Positions 34,929-42,877 of a DNA stretch of 64,000 nt are shown here, piece by piece. Under the pieces are notes generated by a model. That model searched no databases. It worked only from the letters and a program-made list of their open reading frames with translations, and was not told the DNA's origin. This DNA comes from Hydrogenophaga sp. BPS33 (lineage in GTDB: Bacteria > Pseudomonadota > Gammaproteobacteria > Burkholderiales > Burkholderiaceae_C), in the NCBI RefSeq assembly GCF_009859475.1, contig NZ_CP044549.1, forward strand, positions 1,736,001 through 1,800,000. The letters are read 5' to 3'. Both the position numbers and the translations under genes were made by a program. Position 1 is the first letter of the stretch. Each line of letters begins with the position of its first letter.

Positions 34929-35642
34929 GAGTGGGCGCCTAGCAACGGCCCGTGCAGCAAGCACCGCCTGGGCTTGCCAACGCTTCGTCGTGCTCATGGG
35001 ACCGACTGAAGCCGCAGGTAGGTGAATGAAAAGCCCGAGATTTCGGTCCATCGATGCAAGCCCAACTCCGGCAGCCTGGAATCGTTCGGACTGTGCGAGA
35101 GCTGGACGGACGCACGCGTGGTCAAGGACAACCCAAGACTCGTCGGCGAATTGCAGGTTCCTGTACGCCTGCACCAGGACACGCCGCCACTCGCTGAGTT
35201 TGGCTTCGACGGCAATGACCTTCTCGAAGGGAAGTGTGGAGATGGCCGTCAAAGAAATAGCTTTGCGGGTGCCGAGTGCTAGCCCGGCGGCGGCAAGTTG
35301 CGCGAGCACTCGCTGGGCTCCGAGTTCGGATGTTCCGAGGGAATTTGCCAAGCTTGCTCGGGAAGTGACTGTAGCTGCAACGTCGTGGCTCAGTAGAGCA
35401 GCCAGGCGGGGCGTGATGCTCGCCAGTGCCCGGAGCGCTTTGGTGCTGCGCGGTGCTCTCTTTGCAAGGACCAGGTCGGCAATGCCGACGCCGGCGTCCA
35501 CTTCCAGTTCGGTCCGGTATTCCCGCCTGCGCGCCCGCTTGGTGCAAGCTGCAATGGCCTCAACCAGTTGTAATTCGGATTCGAAACCAACGCTCTTCAA
35601 GATGCCAGTTCTTTCTGCTTCTAGCGAATGGCGGCGAGGCAT
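34914..35642 (-). CDS. PD-(D/E)XK nuclease-like protein with inserted winged helix
   Basis: A 242-residue protein. TELEVDAGVGIADLVLAK supplies D56 and VIAVEAKLSEW supplies E146 and K148, the D ... ExK active site of PD-(D/E)XK nucleases, followed by the usual helix and strand (VLVQAYRNLQFADESWVVL). Between the two halves (~70-135) is a winged-helix-like segment (SLGTSELGAQRVLAQLAAAGL). ATG 35642 is chosen because the fold starts soon after; upstream sequence runs towards the tRNA. It is convergent with, and overlaps, the kinase-operon gene. DNA cleavage is inferred, not shown. Confidence 0.75.
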   Translation of the reverse strand: MPRRHSLEAERTGILKSVGFESELQLVEAIAACTKRARRREYRTELEVDAGVGIADLVLAKRAPRSTKALRALASITPRLAALLSHDVAATVTSRASLANSLGTSELGAQRVLAQLAAAGLALGTRKAISLTAISTLPFEKVIAVEAKLSEWRRVLVQAYRNLQFADESWVVLDHACVRPALAQSERFQAAGVGLASMDRNLGLFIHLPAASVGPMSTTKRWQAQAVLAARAVARRPLSESL

Positions 35643-35779
35643 AGCGTATCGCCGTGGCTCGGTCTTAAAGAGAAAATAGAGAGAAATGGCGGCCTGTAGC
35701 CGAGAGAAAGCCGCCAGAGACTCTCCACAGAGAGAAGCCGATCGCCCCGGAGCCCGCATGAAACGGGGCTTTGCGCCAG

Positions 35780-35805
35780 AAAAAAAGCCTCAGTGAGACT
35801 GAGGC
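35780..35805 (-). terminator. Rho-independent terminator of tRNA-Ser
   Basis: On the minus strand GCCTCAG-TCTCA-CTGAGGC forms a 7-bp stem with a 5-base loop, followed by seven T. It lies 12 bases past the tRNA 3' end. Confidence 0.85.
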
Positions 35806-35815
35806 TCCAGACATG

Positions 35816-35907
<92 letters not shown>

Positions 35908-36012
35908 GTGTTCGAAGCCTGCGATTCTAGCAGGAGGCGGGTGGCGCTTTGCTGCCCGTGCATCCAAGTCGGTGAGTGAGACAATGCGTCACCGCTTGTT
36001 ACCGGCCTTCTC

Positions 36013-37449
36013 ATGCTCGTCGACACCCAGCCTGCTACCTATCAGCATGTGCCCGCTTCGCCCGAAGTGCGAGGCCAATGGATCAGCTCGCAACTTATCG
36101 GTGTCTTGATGGACAACATGGGGCCGTCGTTGCTGGCGGGAGCGATTTCACTGCCCGTGTTGGTCTATCTCATGGCGGGGCAGGCGAATACGATCGCATT
36201 GACTGTCTGGGCGGTTTTGACGCTCTCCACATTGGTGCTGCGCTATCGGTTGATCGGCATCTACCGACTGCGGCACGACAGCCTGGAAGGCCCTCAGCGC
36301 TTGAACTTCATTCAGCGCTACAAGTGGTCCTGGACCATCATGGCGCTGCTTTGGGGTGCGCCGGTGTTCCTGACGTATCAGACGACTTCTCAGGTCACGC
36401 AGTTCATCTGCGGGGTCGTGGTATTGGGCCACGGGTTGTTGGCACTGACGACGCTCAGCGCATACCTCCCCGTCTTTCGCCGGTACACCAATGCCTTGGT
36501 CCTTGCCATGCTGGCCGGCCTGGTCTGGGGAACGGCGCGCTCTTTGACTGAAAAACCCGATGCCTTGCAAAGTGGCGCCATGCTGCTGGTGCTCCTGCTG
36601 GTGTTCTGGGGGTTGCTCATTTTTGCCGGAAAACGTCTGCACGAGGTGTATCGCGCAAGCTTCGAACTGCAGTTTTCCAACCAGGAGCTGATCGACTCAT
36701 TGACCTTGCAAACCCGCGCGTCCTTGCGCGCCGTCGCGACCAAGAACCGCTTTCTGGCGTCGGCCGCCCACGATTTGCGCCAGCCCGTGCATGCGCTGAG
36801 TTTGTACGCGGATTGGTTGGCAACCGAGCCGGAAATGGCGCGCGACATTTCTCCTCGCATCCTGCAGTCCACCCGCGCGATCAACGAGCTGTTCGACTCG
36901 CTCTTCGATTTGACGCGCATCGATGCGGGCAATTACAAGGTCCGGTTGCAGCACGTCGATGTGCGCAGGCTGCTGGACGATCTGTCGCTCCAGTTCGAAC
37001 CGGTGGCCGTGGGCAAATCGCTGCGCCTGCGAACCCACACCCGTCCGACCTTGATCTGGTCCGATCCTGTTGTGCTGCGCCGCATTCTGGGCAATCTGAT
37101 TTCGAACGCGTTGCGCCATACACACCAGGGCGGTGTCCTGGTGGGGCTCAGGCACCGCGACGACGTGTTGATGTTCGAGGTGTGGGACACCGGCGTTGGC
37201 ATCGCCCGCGAACACCAGCAGGCCATCTTTCAGGAGTTCTTTCGCGTGTCACAGCACCAGGGCACGGAGGACAGCCTGGGCTTGGGTCTGACCATCGTGT
37301 CCAAGCTCACTTCGCTGATGGGATACCAACTGTCCTTGAACTCGGTGGCCCAGCAGGGCAGCGTATTCCGCGTGTTGATGCCCGCGTTCACGCAACGCGA
37401 GCCAGCGCCGGAAATTCAACGCGGTGTTGAAGACAACTCGGTTTTTTGA
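36013..37449 (+). CDS. Membrane-bound sensor histidine kinase
   Basis: A 478-residue inner-membrane kinase: about six transmembrane helices in residues ~35-215, then a HisKA dimerisation helix with the phospho-acceptor H253 (SAAHDLRQP) and a HATPase_c domain (N box LISNALRHT, G1 WDTGVGI, G2 DSLGLGLTI). The H-D-L-R-Q-P variant is typical of kinases paired with NarL-type regulators and of hybrid kinases. A response regulator gene lies convergently 46 bases downstream and is the probable partner. Signal unknown. Confidence 0.92.
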   Translation: MLVDTQPATYQHVPASPEVRGQWISSQLIGVLMDNMGPSLLAGAISLPVLVYLMAGQANTIALTVWAVLTLSTLVLRYRLIGIYRLRHDSLEGPQRLNFIQRYKWSWTIMALLWGAPVFLTYQTTSQVTQFICGVVVLGHGLLALTTLSAYLPVFRRYTNALVLAMLAGLVWGTARSLTEKPDALQSGAMLLVLLLVFWGLLIFAGKRLHEVYRASFELQFSNQELIDSLTLQTRASLRAVATKNRFLASAAHDLRQPVHALSLYADWLATEPEMARDISPRILQSTRAINELFDSLFDLTRIDAGNYKVRLQHVDVRRLLDDLSLQFEPVAVGKSLRLRTHTRPTLIWSDPVVLRRILGNLISNALRHTHQGGVLVGLRHRDDVLMFEVWDTGVGIAREHQQAIFQEFFRVSQHQGTEDSLGLGLTIVSKLTSLMGYQLSLNSVAQQGSVFRVLMPAFTQREPAPEIQRGVEDNSVF

Positions 37450-37495
37450 GCGAGAGGTGTGACGCAAAGGCGCGTGGCGCGCCCTGGTTCTTCGC

Positions 37496-38089
37496 TCAGA
37501 GGTCCAGCAGGCCCGCCGTGCGCGCGAGGTGGCTCGCTTGCGAGCGGCTCTTCACATTGAGGCGGCGGAACAGGCGCCAAAGGTGCACCTTGACGGTGTG
37601 CTCGCTGATTTGCAATTGCTCGGCAATATCGCGGTTGCTCAAGCCACGGTCCAGCATCACCAGCAACTGTTTTTGGCGCTTGGAGAGCTTTTCGGGGATG
37701 GTGGGCGCGTTTTCGTCTTCGGGTTCTTCTGCCAGAAATTCGCGCAAGACTTTGGCGATCTGGGCCGCGCCGGCCGATTTCTCGACATAGGCGTCGGCAC
37801 CGGCTTCGCGCGCCAAGTCTTCGTAATCGGAAGCGGGCGAGGCGGAGAGCACGATCAACGAGGTGTCGGGCAGCATCTGCCGCACTTCGCGCACACCCGA
37901 AACACCATTGGTGTCGGGCAACTTCAGGTCCAGGCAGACCAATTCGGGGTCACCGTGCTCGGTGATCGCTTTGCTCACTGCCGCCAGACGTTCGAGTTCA
38001 ACCACTTGGGTGGAGGCGCGCAGGCGCCGAAGCAGCATCACGACTGCTTCGCGCATCAGCGGGTGATCGTCGATTACAAAAATGCTCAT
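37496..38089 (-). CDS. NarL/FixJ family response regulator
   Basis: A 197-residue two-domain regulator: receiver domain (IDDHP, phospho-acceptor D54 in VCLDLKLPD, and the conserved lysine in YVEKSAG) and a C-terminal LuxR-type HTH (LSKRQKQLLVMLDRGLSNRDIAEQLQISEHTVKVHLWRLFRRLNVKSRSQA). The ATG at 38089 is used since MSIFVIDDHP is the standard receiver start. It is convergent with the histidine kinase at 36013-37449, its likely partner. Confidence 0.93.
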   Translation of the reverse strand: MSIFVIDDHPLMREAVVMLLRRLRASTQVVELERLAAVSKAITEHGDPELVCLDLKLPDTNGVSGVREVRQMLPDTSLIVLSASPASDYEDLAREAGADAYVEKSAGAAQIAKVLREFLAEEPEDENAPTIPEKLSKRQKQLLVMLDRGLSNRDIAEQLQISEHTVKVHLWRLFRRLNVKSRSQASHLARTAGLLDL

Positions 38090-38339
38090 GTCTGGCGTGC
38101 TATTTATTAAGGGTTTCAATGCGACAGCATATCGAGATTGTTCGTCTTTGGCGATAGCCGATCGAACCGGAATGCAATCGTTCTTTTTACTTTTTAATCC
38201 AAATGCCCGGGAGTGTTCATACGGATGGTTTTAGGTCGGGCGCCCAAGGAGGTCAAAGGGTATTTGGCTCGTGGGCTATGGATAGGCTTCATTGTGTATC
38301 AAAGGGCGCATGGACGTAAATTTCGAGTTCGATCCGGCT

Positions 38340-39635
38340 TCAGATCTCGTTTTGGCGGAAATACAGAAGCGCCTCCTCCAGGCTATTCGCGTCGGCTGGG
38401 GCGGTTGGTTGTACTTTCAGCGTGGCCAGCGCGGCAAGGCCTTCCCGTTGCAAGCGCGCGATGGCTTGCGCGGCGTCCTTGCCCGAAGGGAAGCCGGCGC
38501 TTTGCAGCAGGAGTTGGCCTGCAGCGTCGATCAGCTTGAAATAGAACTGCCCGTCTTTTTCACGGTATTGTTTGAAAACAGGTGCGGCCACCTTGCTCAC
38601 CTTGCCCGGCGTTGAGGCCGTGGTGCGGTCCAGGCGGCGCAGTCCCACGGCTTCGCGCAGCCGTGCGGTGAAAGGCGTGGCGATGGCACGGGCCTTGTCG
38701 GCGCCCGCTTTGAGGATGTGCTCGATTTGGGCGGGGTCCTGCATCAGCCGGTCATAGACCTCGCGCAAGGGCGCGATCTCCTGGTCCACGCGTTCGAACA
38801 GCATCTGTTTGGCGTCGCCCCAGGCGATGCCCTCGGCATAGGCTTGGGCCAGCGCGGCGGTTTCGTCGAAGGTGGCGAAGGCCTGGTAGAGCTGGAACAG
38901 GGCCGAACCTTCGGTGTCCTTGGGCTCGCCGGGTGCGCGCGAGTCGGTCAGGATGCCCATGATGAGCTTGCGCAACTGCTCACGCGGCACGAACAGGGGA
39001 ATGGTGTTGTCGTAGCTCTTGCTCATCTTGCGGCCGTCCAGACCGGGCAAGGTCGCCACGTGCTCTTCGATGGCGGCTTCGGGCAGCGTGAAATGCTCGC
39101 CGTACAGGTGGTTGAAGCTGGAGGCGATGTCGCGCGCCATTTCGATGTGCTGGATCTGGTCGCGACCCACGGGCACTTTGTGCGCGTTGAACATCAGGAT
39201 GTCGGCCGCCATCAGCACTGGGTACATGAAGAGGCCCGCGGTCACGCCGGCGTCGGGGTCAACGCCTGCGGCGTTGTTCTTGTCGACCGAGGCCTTGTAG
39301 GCGTGCGCGCGGTTGAGCACGCCTTTGCCGGTGACGCAGGTGAGCAACCAGGTGAGCTCGGGAATTTCGGGGATGTCGGACTGGCGGTAGAAGGTCACGC
39401 GCGCCGGGTCGAGCCCGCAGGCGAGCCAGGTGGCGGCGATCTCCAGGGTGGAGCGCTGCACGCGCGCCGGATCGCCGCTGGTCTTGATGAGAGCGTGGTA
39501 GTCGGCCAGGAAGTAGAAGCTCTGCACTTCGGCCAGCCGGCTGGCGCGCACGGTCGGGCGGATGGCGCCGACGTAGTTGCCCAGATGGGGGGTGCCGGAG
39601 GTGGTGATGCCCGTGAGGACGCGTTGGGTTTTCAT
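38340..39635 (-). CDS. trpS: Tryptophan-tRNA ligase, long form
   Basis: A 431-residue class I aminoacyl-tRNA synthetase charging tRNA-Trp. The HIGH-type motif is TSGTPHLGN and the KMSKS loop is GRKMSKSYD. The catalytic core ends near residue 345. The last ~85 residues are an extra domain (QFYFKLIDAAGQLLLQSAGFPSGKDAAQAIARL) resembling DUF1508/YegP repeats, which are absent from the usual ~335-residue TrpS. It is 7 bases downstream of the M50 protease gene and ends a minus-strand housekeeping run. Confidence 0.95.
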   Translation of the reverse strand: MKTQRVLTGITTSGTPHLGNYVGAIRPTVRASRLAEVQSFYFLADYHALIKTSGDPARVQRSTLEIAATWLACGLDPARVTFYRQSDIPEIPELTWLLTCVTGKGVLNRAHAYKASVDKNNAAGVDPDAGVTAGLFMYPVLMAADILMFNAHKVPVGRDQIQHIEMARDIASSFNHLYGEHFTLPEAAIEEHVATLPGLDGRKMSKSYDNTIPLFVPREQLRKLIMGILTDSRAPGEPKDTEGSALFQLYQAFATFDETAALAQAYAEGIAWGDAKQMLFERVDQEIAPLREVYDRLMQDPAQIEHILKAGADKARAIATPFTARLREAVGLRRLDRTTASTPGKVSKVAAPVFKQYREKDGQFYFKLIDAAGQLLLQSAGFPSGKDAAQAIARLQREGLAALATLKVQPTAPADANSLEEALLYFRQNEI

Positions 39636-39642
39636 GGGTCAG

Positions 39643-40311
39643 TCAGAACAGCAGCATGCGAAGAGGGGAGAGCAGCAGCTCGATGGCATTGCCGGAGAGC
39701 ATCATGAGCGGGCGCAGCCAGAGTGTGCCGACCACGCCGGTGATGACCAGGGCCATGACGATGAAAAAGCCCCAGGGTTCCACGCGAGAGACCAGCTCGG
39801 CCTGTTTCCAGGGCAGCAGGCCAACCAGAATGCGGCCACCGTCCAGCGGGGGCAGAGGGAACAGGTTGAAGGCGAACATGACGAGGTTGACCAGCATGCC
39901 GGCGCGGCACATGCGCAGGAAGAACTCTTCTTCCACGCCGAGCGCCACCAGCACGTACAGCAACACGGTCCAGGCGATGGCCTGCAGGAAGTTGGAACCC
40001 GGGCCGGCCAATGCGACCCAGACCATGTCGCGCTTGGGGTTGCGCAGGCGCCCGAAGTTCACCGGGACGGGTTTGGCGTAGCCGAACAGGAAGGCGCCCG
40101 ACGTGGCGAAGTAGAGCAGCAGCGGCATCGCGATCGTGCCCAGGGGGTCGATGTGCTTGAGCGGGTTGAGCGTGATGCGCCCCAGCATCTCGGCGGTGTT
40201 GTCGCCAAACCGCTTCGCGGCATAGCCGTGCGCCGCCTCGTGCAGCGTGATGGCGAACAGCACCGGAATGGCGTAGATGGCGACGGTTTGAACGATGAGG
40301 GCGAAATCCAT
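39643..40311 (-). CDS. Site-2 protease family (M50) membrane metalloprotease
   Basis: A 222-residue integral membrane protein. The zinc motif HEAAH (H24, E25, H28) lies in the first helix and the third ligand motif NLFPLPPLDGGR near residue 160. About six hydrophobic helices. There is no PDZ domain, so it belongs to the small FtsH-like S2P group rather than RseP. The ATG at 40311 is preferred to an upstream in-frame ATG (40332). It sits between the Sua5/YciO gene and trpS, an order common in Burkholderiales. Confidence 0.92.
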   Translation of the reverse strand: MDFALIVQTVAIYAIPVLFAITLHEAAHGYAAKRFGDNTAEMLGRITLNPLKHIDPLGTIAMPLLLYFATSGAFLFGYAKPVPVNFGRLRNPKRDMVWVALAGPGSNFLQAIAWTVLLYVLVALGVEEEFFLRMCRAGMLVNLVMFAFNLFPLPPLDGGRILVGLLPWKQAELVSRVEPWGFFIVMALVITGVVGTLWLRPLMMLSGNAIELLLSPLRMLLF

Positions 40312-40373
40312 GTCGGGCGAACGCAGAGGCAAACCGCTATTGTCCCAGACTGGGTCGGGCGCGCAGCCAGGGC

Positions 40374-41009
40374 TCAGAGGCCCAGGCGTGCAAGGTCGCC
40401 GCGCCCGGCGCGCAGCACCTCTGGTTCCCCACCGGTCCCCATGGGGGTAAGGTCGATCACGGTGGTGGGTTCCAGCGCGCAGGCGCCGGCACCGATGACG
40501 CCGGCCAGTTCGTGCTCCAGGCGCTCGCGGATGTCGTGCGCGTCGTTCAGTGGATCGGTTTCACCCGGCAGGATCAGCGTGGTGGCCAGCAGCGGCGCGT
40601 TGTGGACCTCCAGCAGCGCTTGCAGCGTCTTGTGCTCGGGCACACGCAGGCCGATGGTTTTGCGCGAGGGGTGGCTCAAGCGGCGCGGCACTTCCTTGCT
40701 GGCTTCGAGGATGAAGGCGTACGGGCCTGGCGTGGCGAGCTTGAGCAGGCGGTACTGCCGGTTGTCCACCTTGGCGTAGCTGGCGAGTTCGCTCAGGTCG
40801 CGGCACAGCAGGGACAGGTGTTGCTTGTCGTCGAGCTGGCGGATGCGGCGCAGTTGGTCGGCAGCGGCCTTGTCGTCGAGATGGCAGACCAGGGCGTAGC
40901 TGGAGTCGGTGGGCACGGCCAACACGCCGCCGCGCTCCAGCAACTGCACGGCTTGCTTGAGCAGGCGGGGCTGCGGGTTCTCGGGGTGAACGTCAAAGAA
41001 CTGGGACAT
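40374..41009 (-). CDS. L-threonylcarbamoyladenylate synthase family protein (Sua5/YciO)
   Basis: A 211-residue YrdC/Sua5-fold protein: GGVLAVPTDSSYALVCHLDDKAA is the nucleotide-binding start and PRRLSHPSRKTIGLRVPEH the signature loop. Members make threonylcarbamoyl-AMP for t6A modification of tRNAs reading ANN codons. The sequence is closest in feel to the YciO subgroup, whose exact activity is less certain, so TsaC function is not assured. It lies 31 bases after the DMT transporter gene. Confidence 0.88.
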   Translation of the reverse strand: MSQFFDVHPENPQPRLLKQAVQLLERGGVLAVPTDSSYALVCHLDDKAAADQLRRIRQLDDKQHLSLLCRDLSELASYAKVDNRQYRLLKLATPGPYAFILEASKEVPRRLSHPSRKTIGLRVPEHKTLQALLEVHNAPLLATTLILPGETDPLNDAHDIRERLEHELAGVIGAGACALEPTTVIDLTPMGTGGEPEVLRAGRGDLARLGL

Positions 41010-41040
41010 CGTGCGATTGTGATCGTCTCAACACACCTTC

Positions 41041-41949
41041 TCAGGCCTCGGGCTGTTCCACCGGCAGGCGTTGGTCGCGCGCGGTGATCCAACTGGCGCT
41101 GGCACCGCACAACACGATCAGCGCGATGCCGAGCAGTTCGAGCTGCCCGGGCACATGGCCAAACACCAGCCAGCCGCAGAACATGGCGAATCCGATCTGG
41201 CCATAGAGATAGGGGGTCAGGGTGGACGCTGGCGTACGCGCGAACGCCAGGATCAGCAGGAAGTGACCTACCGTGCCCATGCACCCGACCAGGCACAGCA
41301 GCGCGAAGGTGGTGGCGTCGGGACTGGACTGCCACACCAGCGGCAGCACCAGGCTGGCCGCCAGCGCGCCCACCCAGCCGGTGTAGAAGTGCATGGTCAT
41401 CGGGTCTTCGGTGCGGGCCATCTTGCTGGTGAGAATCTGAAACCAGGCGTAGGTGAACACCATCACCAGCGGCAGCAGGCTGGCCCAGCCGATCAGGTCG
41501 CCACCCGGGCGCACGACCATCAAGGCGCCCGTGAACCCCCCGGCCACCAGCACCCAGCGCAGCGCCGTCACGCGCTCGCGCAGGAAAAGGGCGGCCAGCA
41601 AGGTAACGACCAAGGGCGTGATCATCACGATGGCGGTGAATTCGCCCACCGGCATGTACTGCAGCGCCACGAACGACAGCGCGCTGACCGTCAGCAACAG
41701 CAGGCCGCGCAACAGCTGGAAGCGGGGGTGCGCCGTGCGCACCAGGCTGCGCCCGCGCAAGGGCAGCATGATGGCGGTGACCACCACGGCGTGGAAGGCG
41801 TAGCGGAACCACACGGCCAACAGCACCGGCACGAACGCGCCGACGTATTTCACCGTGGTGTCGAGCACTGCAAAGCAGGCGGTGGCGACCACCAGGAAGC
41901 CAATGCCCAGCGCGGCTTGCGCGGGCTTGTAGTGTGCCGGGCCGGCCAT
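41041..41949 (-). CDS. DMT-superfamily (EamA) transporter
   Basis: A 302-residue inner-membrane protein with ten predicted helices in two EamA repeats (GFLVVATACFAVLDTTVKYVG ... and MHFYTGWVGALAASLVLPLV ...). Substrate unknown; the family exports small metabolites. The ATG at 41949 overlaps the stop of the PHP phosphatase gene (ATGA), giving translational coupling. Confidence 0.9.
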   Translation of the reverse strand: MAGPAHYKPAQAALGIGFLVVATACFAVLDTTVKYVGAFVPVLLAVWFRYAFHAVVVTAIMLPLRGRSLVRTAHPRFQLLRGLLLLTVSALSFVALQYMPVGEFTAIVMITPLVVTLLAALFLRERVTALRWVLVAGGFTGALMVVRPGGDLIGWASLLPLVMVFTYAWFQILTSKMARTEDPMTMHFYTGWVGALAASLVLPLVWQSSPDATTFALLCLVGCMGTVGHFLLILAFARTPASTLTPYLYGQIGFAMFCGWLVFGHVPGQLELLGIALIVLCGASASWITARDQRLPVEQPEA

Positions 41950-42806
41950 CACTGCAGGATGCGCGAGCGCAACAGGTCCCACACGGGTGTGACGGTGCCG
42001 GGCAGATCGGGCAACTGGCCCAGATCGGTGTGGCTTTCTTCGGGGCTGTGGAAGTCGCTGCCGCGCGAGGCCACGAGGTCGAATTCCTTGCAATAGCCCG
42101 CGTACTTGACGTAGTCGGCCTGACCATGGGCCCCGGTCATCACTTCCACGCCCTGGCCGCCGTGGGCCTTGAACTCGGTGAACAGCGCAAACTCTTCATT
42201 GGGTGTGAGCTTGTAGCGGCCGGGGTGGGCGACCACCGCCACGCCGCCGGATTGCGTGATCCAGCTCACCGCATGGCCCAGCGTGGCCCAGCGGTGTGGC
42301 ACGAAGCCGGGCTTGCCTTCGGTGATGTACTTGCGAAACACCTCGCTGATTTCCTTGCACACACCGATCTCGACCAAGTAGCGCGCGAAGTGCGAGCGCG
42401 AGATGAGTTCGGGGTTGCCCACGTACTTCAGCGCGCCTTCGTACACGCCCGGGATGCCCACGCGCGCCAGGTCGTCGCTCATTTCGCGGGCGCGTTGTTC
42501 GCGGCCGTTGCGCGTGTTGTGCAGGCCGCTCAACAGCGCCGGGTTTTTGTGGTCCATGCCCAGGCCGACGATGTGCACCGTGATGCCGGCAAAGGTGACG
42601 GAGATTTCGGTACCGGTGAGGTAGGGCAGCTCGAGCGCGCGCGCGGCGGCGATCGCCCGGTCCTGGCCACCGAGTTCGTCGTGATCGGTGAGGGCCCAGA
42701 GTTCGACGCCGTTGGCCTTGGCGCGTTGGGCAAGCACCTCGGGCGTGAGCGTGCCGTCCGAGATGACGGAATGGCAGTGCAGGTCGGCGTTGGTCAGGCT
42801 GTTCAC
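41949..42806 (-). CDS. PHP-domain phosphatase (3',5'-nucleoside bisphosphate phosphatase-like)
   Basis: A 285-residue PHP-superfamily metal phosphoesterase. Metal ligands are visible in DLHCHS, LTDHDE, GTEIS, HPGRY and GSDFHS. Relatives (YciV/RnmA, and the Chromobacterium enzyme) remove the 3' phosphate from 3',5'-bisphosphonucleotides and process RNA 5' ends. Coupled to the downstream transporter gene by a 4-base overlap and 71 bases downstream of ppc. Confidence 0.92.
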   Translation of the reverse strand: MNSLTNADLHCHSVISDGTLTPEVLAQRAKANGVELWALTDHDELGGQDRAIAAARALELPYLTGTEISVTFAGITVHIVGLGMDHKNPALLSGLHNTRNGREQRAREMSDDLARVGIPGVYEGALKYVGNPELISRSHFARYLVEIGVCKEISEVFRKYITEGKPGFVPHRWATLGHAVSWITQSGGVAVVAHPGRYKLTPNEEFALFTEFKAHGGQGVEVMTGAHGQADYVKYAGYCKEFDLVASRGSDFHSPEESHTDLGQLPDLPGTVTPVWDLLRSRILQ

Positions 42807-42877
42807 CGGTGCATTTTAGGATCTACCGGATTGCCGTGCTTGCGCGAGGTCCATGCCCCACAGGGCCGGCGCGGGGG

